Shown piece after piece: positions 6,520 through 10,931 of a stretch of DNA of 11,645 bases. The notes under the pieces are model-generated. The model was not told the DNA's origin. It ran no database searches and saw only the letters and a list, made by a program, of their open reading frames with translations. A program made the position numbers and the translations under genes. Source of the stretch: JAUXFK01 sp034189035 (GTDB lineage Bacteria; Desulfobacterota; UBA8473). Positions within the stretch are counted from its first letter, which is position 1. Each line of letters opens with the position of its first letter. The DNA is taken from contig JAXHVA010000119.1 in assembly GCA_034189035.1 (NCBI GenBank), forward strand, positions 1 to 11,645. Direction: 5' to 3'.

Positions 6520-7032
6520 TCACGGCACATCGATGAGTTTTTCCGGTTTGGTGTCATCTGGGGACTGGTTGTGAAGCTGAATCATCAAGTTTTGCACTCC
6601 AGAAACGTTAACAGTCTGCTGGCCCTTGCCACCGTCTTGTGCTAAAAGTCCTGAAATTTGAAGGGCTTGCCTGGCGACGTGCTGAGTCTTACCTACATTC
6701 CTCAAATCCCCCTCCTCTGTCTCTTTAACAAGCTGGTTGAGCACATTCTGATTAATCCGGCTCACTTTTGCTAAATGTACAGCATTCTCCCCTTTGTATC
6801 TATGTATCAGCCTGTTTTGAAATCGCTTTGATTTGAGCTTATGGTATATAGTACCGGAACAATATGATTCTGAGTAGCCTGCTCTTAGACCTGCTTCCCT
6901 TACTGTTTGGCATTCTGCTAACAATTCCAGGAACTTATCTTCCTTCTCATCTACGTTGCCGTTGCGATATGGGTCGTCCAATATCTTATCTGCGAGTCTA
7001 TCTGTTAAGGCTTTCTCTTTGGGTTTGTCCAT
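6520..7032 (-). CDS. terS: Terminase small subunit (DNA-recognition subunit), candidate
   Basis: 170 residues. Terminase small subunits form a ring that recognises the packaging site and stimulates TerL. Residues 31-70 read as a helix-turn-helix (FLELLAECQTVREAGLRAGY, then SES), the usual N-terminal DNA-binding domain: a helix, the turn AGLRAGYS, and a recognition helix with the basic segment HKLKSKRFQNRL. The middle (about 88-133) is helical, fitting oligomerisation (NQLVKETEEGD and HVARQALQISGLL). The C-terminus is polar and flexible (QSPDDTKPEKL), as expected for the TerL-contacting tail. Length is typical. The start has only a weak GAG upstream. It lies upstream of terL on the same strand, separated by three small genes and a 494-base gap. 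Confidence 0.8.
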   Translation of the reverse strand: MDKPKEKALTDRLADKILDDPYRNGNVDEKEDKFLELLAECQTVREAGLRAGYSESYCSGTIYHKLKSKRFQNRLIHRYKGENAVHLAKVSRINQNVLNQLVKETEEGDLRNVGKTQHVARQALQISGLLAQDGGKGQQTVNVSGVQNLMIQLHNQSPDDTKPEKLIDVP

Positions 7033-7115
7033 GGCTCATATAATGTCGTTAAGTGATGCTAATTGGATAATGTATACATCCATACTTTATCTTTTTGTTC
7101 TCTATCTTTTCTCCC

Positions 7116-7304
7116 TCACATCGGATAGAATTCCACATTTCCGTTTGATCTATATTCATAAAACCCCATGATTTCCTTGCATTTTTTGCACTGTACGCCA
7201 TAAACACTCCCAATTTTTGGTGTACTGGCCACCTTTTCATGATCGCATGGTTCTAATTTTTCCCTCAATCTAACGTGTTTGACTCTTCCTTTTTTGTTGT
7301 CCAT
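7116..7304 (-). CDS. Small zinc-finger hypothetical protein, first gene of the leftward unit
   Basis: 62 residues from the ATG at 7304, selected because it has a strong ribosome site (GGGGAG, 6-7 bases upstream); a longer frame to 7343 begins upstream of the predicted transcription start. The protein has C20-x-H22 and C39-xx-C42 (EPCDHEK ... VQCKKC), a compact zinc-binding arrangement, with a basic N-terminus (NKKGRVKHVRLREK). It is the first gene behind the leftward sigma-70 promoter at 7335-7363 and precedes terS by 83 bases. A small DNA- or RNA-binding role is possible but not shown. Confidence 0.72.
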   Translation of the reverse strand: MDNKKGRVKHVRLREKLEPCDHEKVASTPKIGSVYGVQCKKCKEIMGFYEYRSNGNVEFYPM

Positions 7305-7334
7305 ATCATCTCCCCATGATAATAATCTATTGGT

Positions 7335-7363
7335 TTCATACACTATTCCATTACCAATGTCAA
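7335..7363 (-). promoter_or_regulatory. Leftward sigma-70 promoter
   Basis: Read leftward: perfect -35 TTGACA (7363-7358), a 17-base spacer, then -10 TATGAA (7340-7335). The predicted start is near 7328, giving a leader of about 24 bases containing the GGGGAG ribosome site of the 7304 gene. Heptad site E lies 9 bases upstream of the -35, a usual place for an activator or repressor. Confidence 0.8.
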
Positions 7364-7372
7364 GCTTTTATT

Positions 7373-7389
7373 TCTAACTAAATTTAACT
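7373..7389 (-). promoter_or_regulatory. AGYTAAA tandem heptad site E (next to the leftward promoter)
   Basis: Read leftward: AGTTAAA, TTT, AGTTAGA; heptads 10 bases apart. It occupies about -45 to -61 relative to the predicted leftward start, a typical activator position. Confidence 0.6.
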
Positions 7390-7440
7390 TAATCGCACGT
7401 TTTGTCACAACAATTTCAGCCACTTGCAGAAAACTCGTTT

Positions 7441-7457
7441 AGTTAAAATGAGTTAAA
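7441..7457 (+). promoter_or_regulatory. AGYTAAA tandem heptad site B (best copy)
   Basis: Perfect direct repeat AGTTAAA-ATG-AGTTAAA with a 10-base period, one helical turn, so both half-sites face the same side of the DNA. It lies about 200 bases upstream of the predicted rightward start. Confidence 0.65.
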
Positions 7458-7472
7458 TTACATGCCCACATT

Positions 7473-7489
7473 AGCTAAATTGAGTCACG
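7473..7489 (+). promoter_or_regulatory. AGYTAAA tandem heptad site C
   Basis: AGCTAAA-TTG-AGTCACG, same strand as site B and 32 bases (about three turns) from it. The second heptad is degenerate. Together B and C lie where enhancers of sigma-54 promoters usually lie. Confidence 0.55.
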
Positions 7490-7505
7490 TTGTGTTCACC
7501 GACAA

Positions 7506-7528
7506 TTTTTGCCAAATTTTGTCAAAAA
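7506..7528. promoter_or_regulatory. Near-perfect palindrome, operator-like
   Basis: TTTTTGCCAAA-T-TTTGTCAAAAA: 10 of 11 base pairs match around a single central base. The size fits a dimeric regulator site. It lies about 100 bases upstream of the sigma-54-type promoter. No terminator-like T-run follows it in either direction beyond its own arms. Confidence 0.5.
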
Positions 7529-7630
7529 ACAGCAAAACAGCCGGATTTTGTAACCACACGCCAGAATGACACATCGGCAAAACATTAACTATTTCGCCAT
7601 GTTGCAAGTTTTTTCTCGTTTTTGCGATTG

Positions 7631-7646
7631 TGGCACACAGGTTGCA
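7631..7646 (+). promoter_or_regulatory. Sigma-54 (RpoN)-type promoter for the rightward block
   Basis: TGGCAC-ACAGG-TTGCA gives the -24 GG and the -12 GC with exactly 10 bases between them, the invariant sigma-54 spacing; only the G after TGGCAC deviates from the core consensus TGGCACG-N4-TTGCW. The predicted start is near 7657, about 27 bases before the ATG at 7684. A TATACT at 7648-7653 could be a sigma-70 -10, but no acceptable -35 lies 16-18 bases upstream. Sigma-54 promoters need an AAA+ activator bound upstream; sites B, C and the palindrome are candidates. Confidence 0.65.
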
Positions 7647-7683
7647 GTATACTAGTCAACACCAACACACAGGAGGGGGAAAC

Positions 7684-8070
7684 ATGGAAATTACAATAGA
7701 GAACAACAAAAACGTAACACCAATTATGATAAAAGATGCGAGCGATAATAACGCAAAAAGAATCGGCACTTGCGTTATCGAATTTGCAAAAAAGAACCCT
7801 GACAGAAACATTGAGATACAATCTTATCGGCTTGTTGACGACAAATTGATTATACTCGTGACGGGAAATATCGGAAATGCAATGGATCACTTTTTGATCA
7901 TGTTGTCCGGAATTGAATTTGAAGATCAATATCATTACGAAAAGCTTCAGCAGACGATGGAGCGTGTCCGCGTTTTGTCTGAGACTGAGTATAATGATTG
8001 TGTCAGTAAAGCCAAAGAACACTTTGAATTTACTGAACTCAATGACCAACTTTTGAGTATTTATTCCTAA
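7684..8070 (+). CDS. Hypothetical protein, first gene of the rightward block
   Basis: 128 residues with a very strong ribosome site (AGGAGGGGG, 5 bases from ATG). Not recognised. It begins MEITIENNKN; the N-terminal half has alternating strands (about 44-62: NIEIQSYRLVDDKLIILVTG), and the C-terminal half is helical and acidic (about 83-128: YHYEKLQQTMERVRVLSET then KAKEHFEFTELND). It is probably a soluble cytoplasmic protein: there is no signal sequence, membrane span or cysteine cluster (two Cys only). As the first gene behind the sigma-54-type promoter it would be the most strongly expressed of the block. A longer frame from 7630 would start upstream of the promoter and is rejected. Confidence 0.8.
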   Translation: MEITIENNKNVTPIMIKDASDNNAKRIGTCVIEFAKKNPDRNIEIQSYRLVDDKLIILVTGNIGNAMDHFLIMLSGIEFEDQYHYEKLQQTMERVRVLSETEYNDCVSKAKEHFEFTELNDQLLSIYS

Positions 8071-8088
8071 TAAAAAAAACAATCTTAA

Positions 8089-8112
8089 GACCTGGCACGT
8101 CGCTAAACTGCC
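8089..8112 (+). repeat. 24-base leader repeat, copy 1 (with GGAGGAGG following)
   Basis: GACCTGGCACGTCGCTAAAC + TGCC, identical to 8643-8666. It is followed at once by GGAGGAGGAAAAC and the ATG at 8126. It contains CGCTAA, so it could be read as a remnant of a coding end (codons for DLARR then stop). Confidence 0.9.
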
Positions 8113-8125
8113 GGAGGAGGAAAAC

Positions 8126-8635
8126 ATGGAAATTACAAGACCTAACAAGACAGAGGCCTTCCGCCCATCCCACGATGGGGGAATAGTTTTCAACCCGGTT
8201 TGCCACATCCGGGTAGAGTACGAAGCGTTGTGGGGGAACTCATGTTCCTCACCTTCGATCATAAAAGTCCACGTATTCCACAACCCCGACGAGGGGTTGT
8301 GGCTGGCCCATACCTCTCCGGCTTGGACAGGAGGATGTTGGGCCGAAGAGGTTGCCACATCAAAAGAAGAAGCCATTTCCCGTGCGGTTTATGCCAAAGC
8401 AAACGAAAATCGAAGGGAGCACTCAAGGGCGGATGGCCCTTGGGAGGGTGAGGAGCTTCCTTCGATTTTCGGCCCGATTGTAGGCAGCTACTCCGATGGT
8501 GCCTCCATCGAAAAAATTGCGAAAGTTTCCCATGATCTGCTCAAAGGTGGCCCCGCTGCGGTCCGTTCCGCTAACACGGCCCTTATTTCAGCCCTGCCGA
8601 AATGGTCTTTCGACCGAGCATCAACTAACGGATAA
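8126..8635 (+). CDS. Hypothetical protein carrying two strong RNA hairpins in its gene
   Basis: 169 residues. ATG 5 bases after GGAGGAGG. Begins MEITRPNK, sharing MEIT with the genes at 7684 and 10285. Not recognised. The central part has an aromatic strand segment (about 48-72: HVFHNPDEGLWLAHTSP then GGCW) followed by a helix with ATSKEEAISRAVYAKANENR. The arrangement, roughly beta-beta then an S(K/E)EEA helix, resembles short HicB-like or dsRBD-like folds, but no signature residue allows assignment. GC content is visibly higher than in the first gene. Two hairpins (8278-8302 and 8404-8471) lie inside and are described separately. Confidence 0.75.
   Translation: MEITRPNKTEAFRPSHDGGIVFNPVCHIRVEYEALWGNSCSSPSIIKVHVFHNPDEGLWLAHTSPAWTGGCWAEEVATSKEEAISRAVYAKANENRREHSRADGPWEGEELPSIFGPIVGSYSDGASIEKIAKVSHDLLKGGPAAVRSANTALISALPKWSFDRASTNG
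8278..8302 (+). other. Perfect 10-base-pair hairpin inside a coding region
   Basis: CCACAACCCC pairs perfectly with GGGGTTGTGG around a 5-base loop GACGA. GC-rich and so very stable. It encodes part of HNPDEGLW. No T-run follows, so it is not an ordinary terminator. Confidence 0.7.
8404..8471 (+). other. 17-base-pair stem with a capping hairpin inside a coding region
   Basis: Outer arms 8404-8420 (CGAAAATCGAAGGGAGC) and 8455-8471 (GCTTCCTTCGATTTTCG) pair over 17 positions with one G-U. The enclosed loop holds a second stem, CAAGGGC (8424-8430) with GCCCTTG (8436-8442), loop GGATG. It is translated as part of the 8126-8635 gene. Such a long stem is unusual in coding sequence. Confidence 0.7.
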
Positions 8636-8642
8636 CCCCAAC

Positions 8643-8666
8643 GACCTGGCACGTCGCTAAACTGCC
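8643..8666 (+). repeat. 24-base leader repeat, copy 2
   Basis: Exact copy of 8089-8112, placed 8 bases after the stop of the 8126-8635 gene and followed by AAGGGGGG and ATG at 8679. A shortened copy, TAAACTGCCGGAGGAGG, recurs at 8826-8842 and a degenerate one (TAAAGCTGCCGAAGGAGG) at 9585-9602. Confidence 0.9.
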
Positions 8667-8678
8667 AAGGGGGGAAAA

Positions 8679-8828
8679 ATGACAACTTATTACTTCTTTC
8701 ATAATCTGACAGGGATGACGGAAACCGAAACCGAAAACGAAACGACTTACCTTTTTTGGATGAAATTGGCGGAAACCAATCGAAAAAACCATAATCTTGA
8801 AAGCAACGCCAGATATTACGGACGTTAA
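8679..8828 (+). CDS. Hypothetical 49-residue protein
   Basis: 49 residues from the ATG at 8679 behind leader copy 2 (GGGGGG about 4 bases upstream). The protein starts MTTYYFFHNLTGM, continues with a Thr/Glu run (TETETENETT) encoded by short GAAACC repeats, and ends in a polar helix (NRKNHNLESNARYYGR). Its TAA lies inside the next leader repeat (CGTTAAACTGCC), the same layout seen before the 9607 gene. No known family. It is called because of leader, ribosome site and exact fit between its neighbours. Confidence 0.65.
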   Translation: MTTYYFFHNLTGMTETETENETTYLFWMKLAETNRKNHNLESNARYYGR

Positions 8829-8842
8829 ACTGCCGGAGGAGG
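8826..8842 (+). repeat. Leader repeat, short copy 3
   Basis: TAAACTGCCGGAGGAGG, identical to 8104-8120. Its first three bases are the stop codon of the 49-residue gene and its last bases the ribosome site of the 8848 gene, so one 17-base unit ends one gene and starts the next. Confidence 0.85.
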
Positions 8843-8847
8843 GAAAA

Positions 8848-9147
8848 ATGGAAAACCTCAGGCTGAGACAGGGTGGGATAGCAGTTTTCGCCGGTAAAGA
8901 TGGCGAAATTGAATTTTCTCGCCTTCATGTCCACGGACTCGCCGCTGTCTCAGGGAAAGGCGACGGGAACCTCAAGGATTTCCGACAACTTTGGGAGTGC
9001 GTTCTCACGTGGGCGCACCATCATGGAATCCGTCAATTATGGTGTGAACCAACCGTGACTGACGGACGAGGAAAGACTAGACAACGCGTATATTCCAGGG
9101 TTGGCTTTGTGCCAGCTGGAGAGTATACAATGATATTAAATCTATAA
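8848..9147 (+). CDS. GNAT-like acetyltransferase, short (candidate)
   Basis: 99 residues; ATG 5 bases after GGAGGAGGG. A longer frame from 8797 is rejected because it would overlap the 49-residue gene. The C-terminal half has the order of the second half of GNAT acetyltransferases: a helix (about 44-59, FRQLWECVLTWAHHHG), the strand IRQLWCEPTV (61-70), a polar loop with Arg (RGKTRQR), the helix-turn VYSRVGFVPAGEY (81-93), and the final strand TMILNL. The Y-x-x-x-GF-x-x-x-GEY element is the typical C-terminal GNAT hallmark. At 99 residues it is shorter than usual (about 140-170), and the acetyl-CoA loop (R/Q-x-x-G-x-G/A) is not clear, so it may be a reduced or non-catalytic relative. N-terminal strands (about 10-34) are consistent with the fold. 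Confidence 0.6.
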   Translation: MENLRLRQGGIAVFAGKDGEIEFSRLHVHGLAAVSGKGDGNLKDFRQLWECVLTWAHHHGIRQLWCEPTVTDGRGKTRQRVYSRVGFVPAGEYTMILNL

Positions 9148-9160
9148 ACAGGAGGAGAAA

Positions 9161-9586
9161 ATGGAAAATCATGGGACAAAAATTTGCCCCGACGGATGGG
9201 GAGAGAATTGCGACGAGCACAGTCAAATGACCGGCTGTGCTAAATCTCCAAGGCATTGTGGCGGAGGAGCCCGTGTTATCAATATGACTCCTCACCCTGT
9301 CAACATCCTAGACCAGACTGGAGCCGAGATCGTGTCATTTCCGAGTGCTGGACAGGTCCGATTACAGATGGCGACAGTTGACGTGGGATATATCAATAAA
9401 ATAAGACTGACAAAAACAGTTTACGGCGAGCCAGAAGGGCTACCAGAACGAAGGCCTGGAACATATTGTATCGTGTCTCAGATGGTAAAATCAGCACTGC
9501 CTGATAGGAAAGACCTGTTAGTCCCTAGCGAGGTAGTGCGTGACGACTCGGGCCGAATCATCGGTTGCCGAAGTCTGGGCAGATAA
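9161..9586 (+). CDS. Conserved phage/bacterial protein of the TPHPV...IIGCR type, function unknown
   Basis: 141 residues with ribosome site AGGAGGAG 4 bases from ATG. The first 36 residues are Cys-rich (C9, C17, C26, C33: CPDGWGENC...GCAKSPRHC), possibly a metal site or an added module. The rest has a recognisable pattern: INMTPHPVNIL (40-50), FPSAGQVRLQM (60-70), GEPEGLPERRPGTYCIVS (about 89-106), RKDLLVPSEVVRDD (116-129) and RIIGCRSLGR (132-141). I recall similar NLTPHxV ... GTxxIVS ... DLxxPxxxVRD ... IGCRxL proteins in phages and bacteria, but no biochemical role. It is probably a small beta-rich fold. The gene neighbourhood (accessory rightward block) gives no further hint. Confidence 0.75.
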   Translation: MENHGTKICPDGWGENCDEHSQMTGCAKSPRHCGGGARVINMTPHPVNILDQTGAEIVSFPSAGQVRLQMATVDVGYINKIRLTKTVYGEPEGLPERRPGTYCIVSQMVKSALPDRKDLLVPSEVVRDDSGRIIGCRSLGR

Positions 9587-9606
9587 AGCTGCCGAAGGAG
9601 GTAAAA

Positions 9607-9810
9607 ATGGGAACAGGAATGTACATAGAGATCTACAATAAGCACGGTTTTGTCGGGGCAATCCCCATCCAAAACGGTGGGGCCAGAATAGATTTAAGCG
9701 ATAAGATCGGTGGGTTGAGATACAATCCAAATGAATATAACCCTGAAGATTTTGAACTTGTTGATGCATATGTGACATATAGAGACTATGAAGAAGAAAA
9801 CGAAGAATAA
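9607..9810 (+). CDS. Small acidic hypothetical protein
   Basis: 67 residues; ATG 5 bases after GAAGGAGG within a degenerate leader repeat (GATAAAGCTGCCGAAGGAGG) that also contains the stop of the previous gene. The longer frame from 9565 is rejected because it overlaps that gene. Beta-type N-terminus (MYIEIYNKHGFVGAIPI), then a strongly acidic end (DYEEENEE). No motif recognised. Confidence 0.72.
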   Translation: MGTGMYIEIYNKHGFVGAIPIQNGGARIDLSDKIGGLRYNPNEYNPEDFELVDAYVTYRDYEEENEE

Positions 9811-9825
9811 AAAGGGAGCAATACA

Positions 9826-10023
9826 ATGAAAGAGCTTAACCGAAAGACAATCACCTGGCAGTTTAGCAAGCCTGCTTCCTTCCCTTGTCACATATGCAAA
9901 AAAAGGGAAGCAGATTGCATGGTTAAATATGACTATAAAGCTATCATAATCCAAATTCCACTTTGTCAATCCTGTGCTGATATGCCTATATCACGGATAG
10001 AAACGGAGCTTGGAACGTCATGA
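9826..10023 (+). CDS. Small CxxC...CxxC zinc-binding-type protein
   Basis: 65 residues; ribosome site GGGAG 8 bases from ATG, 15 bases after the preceding gene. Contains C21-xx-C24, C31 and C47-xx-C50 (PCHICKK ... LCQSCADM), spaced as in a zinc ribbon with two beta strands between the knuckles (MVKYDYKAIIIQIP). Its TGA overlaps the next ATG (ATGA at 10020-10023), so the 30-residue membrane protein is translationally coupled to it. Function unknown. Confidence 0.75.
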   Translation: MKELNRKTITWQFSKPASFPCHICKKREADCMVKYDYKAIIIQIPLCQSCADMPISRIETELGTS

Positions 10024-10112
10024 CCAAGGGCCAAGCGTTGTTTATAGGGTTTGCATTGGGGATCATGGCGGGGTATGCTTGGGCATACTTTGCACTTACC
10101 ACAAATATTTGA
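10020..10112 (+). CDS. Very small single-span membrane protein (30 residues)
   Basis: MTKGQALFIGFALGIMAGYA then WAYFALTTNI: a short basic head and one hydrophobic helix from about residue 6 to 27. The small residues G10, G14 and G18 lie four apart, forming a glycine-zipper pattern that favours helix packing or oligomerisation. The start overlaps the previous stop (ATGA), and the stop overlaps the next ribosome site (TTTGAGGAGGG). Coupling and spacing make it a probable real gene. A small pore-forming or regulatory membrane peptide is possible, but nothing proves it. Confidence 0.6.
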   Translation: MTKGQALFIGFALGIMAGYAWAYFALTTNI

Positions 10113-10122
10113 GGAGGGAATC

Positions 10123-10257
10123 ATGATCTACGTTCTACAGCTTTTGGCCCTAGTAGTTTCAGCAGTAGCCGTGCTGTTTTTGGTAACATACCTGCTCAGG
10201 GATGACGGAAGCGATTGTCCAGAATACTGGAACGACTATTGGAAAAACGATCGCTAA
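10123..10257 (+). CDS. Small single-span membrane protein (44 residues)
   Basis: 44 residues; ATG at 10123 after GAGGAGGGAATC. Residues 3-25 are a clear transmembrane helix (YVLQLLALVVSAVAVLFLVT), followed by a short acidic, aromatic cytoplasmic or periplasmic tail (RDDGSDCPEYWNDYWKNDR). The longer frame starting at 10051 is rejected because it crosses the preceding 30-residue gene and lacks a ribosome site. Two consecutive tiny membrane proteins suggest a pair, as in spanin-like, holin/antiholin or superinfection-related functions, but no endolysin is nearby and no lipobox is present, so no function is claimed. Confidence 0.72.
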   Translation: MIYVLQLLALVVSAVAVLFLVTYLLRDDGSDCPEYWNDYWKNDR

Positions 10258-10284
10258 TATCAATTAACTGTTTGGGAGGAAATC

Positions 10285-10926
10285 ATGGAAATAACACAGG
10301 AAATAGTGAGATCTTGGCCAATCATCTATGGCTACCATATACACGAAAAGGCCAACATAAAAATCCATCAGTCAGTATTAATAAAAAATAATTGCTCAAT
10401 CGGTGAAAACTGCACAATTGATCACGGTTGTATAATTGATCACTGTGTGATATCAAACGACTGCTCAATTGAAGCAGATTCCACAATAGCCAAACACTGC
10501 TTTGTAGGAAAACATTGTCAAATTGGCCTCTGTTGTAAAATTGGGGAGGGTTGCTCAATACGAGACCATTGTACAATTTTGGATGGTTGCTTTTTTGGCC
10601 TAGATTGCTCAGTTGGTGAAAATTGCACATTCAAAATGGGCAGTAAGATGCTAGATGGCTATGTGCTTGACGACAATTGCACAATCAACCATTCTCCATT
10701 ATACATTCAGGGCAGTCGTCATACTTGTCTCTGGACAGGGCCAAATGAACTGGCAATAGGTTGTGAAAGACATGATATCGAACACTGGAAAGCAAATTTC
10801 ACCAAAATAGGGAAGCTGAACGACTACACTCCTGAACAAATTGACGAGTATAAACGATACATCGATTTATTTGCAATAGATACCAGCATAACACGAAATA
10901 AAAAGAAACGACAAATAATTTACTGA
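10285..10926 (+). CDS. Left-handed beta-helix protein with a cysteine ladder
   Basis: 213 residues; ATG 4 bases after GGGAGGA. Residues 25-120 are hexapeptide repeats of the form C-(S/T)-(I/V)-x-x-x (e.g. NCSIGENCTIDHGC, HCFVGKHCQIGLC), the signature of left-handed parallel beta-helices. Cys sits at the repeat position normally held by Ser/Thr/Ala/Val: C37, 43, 49, then after one 5-residue step C54, 60, 72, 78, 84, 90, 96, 102, 108, 114 (S66 is the only break). The C-terminal part (about 146-197: CLWTGPNELAIGCERHDIEHW, IGKLNDYTPEQIDEY) resembles a tail domain I recall from diverse phage proteins. No acyltransferase catalytic His was identified. It is the last gene of the rightward block and ends 5 bases from the convergent ssb. 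The DNA itself shows 18-base-periodic repeats. Confidence 0.8.
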   Translation: MEITQEIVRSWPIIYGYHIHEKANIKIHQSVLIKNNCSIGENCTIDHGCIIDHCVISNDCSIEADSTIAKHCFVGKHCQIGLCCKIGEGCSIRDHCTILDGCFFGLDCSVGENCTFKMGSKMLDGYVLDDNCTINHSPLYIQGSRHTCLWTGPNELAIGCERHDIEHWKANFTKIGKLNDYTPEQIDEYKRYIDLFAIDTSITRNKKKRQIIY

Positions 10927-10931
10927 AAATC

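Larger units (their letters stand above)
7305..7683. promoter_or_regulatory. Divergent control region between leftward and rightward units
   Basis: 379 AT-rich bases without a supportable gene, between divergent genes at 7304 and 7684. It carries a leftward sigma-70 promoter (7335-7363), three tandem-heptad sites (7373-7389, 7441-7457, 7473-7489), a near-perfect 23-base palindrome (7506-7528) and a rightward sigma-54-type promoter (7631-7646). A 35-codon frame starting at 7462 has no ribosome site and is not called. The layout is that of a switch region in which one or more regulators act on both directions. Confidence 0.75.

Noticed and set aside
6506..6556. Inverted TGACACC/GGTGTCA around the terS stop as a terminator
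   Set aside because: Only 7 base pairs with a 37-base loop and no T-run.
6449..7076. Shared ATAATGTATA at 6449 and 7067
   Set aside because: Ten AT-rich bases are easily shared by chance; no clear promoter is formed around either.
8091..8112. Leader repeat as a second sigma-54 promoter (contains CTGGCACG)
   Set aside because: The -24 element is present, but the bases where GC should stand 10 positions later are AA, so the invariant -12 element is absent.
7585..8376. 263-codon leftward frame
   Set aside because: It is antisense to two rightward genes that have strong ribosome sites, covers the sigma-54-type promoter, and has no ribosome site or recognisable protein pattern.
8488..8934. 148-codon leftward frame
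   Set aside because: Antisense to three rightward genes with good ribosome sites; no supporting feature.
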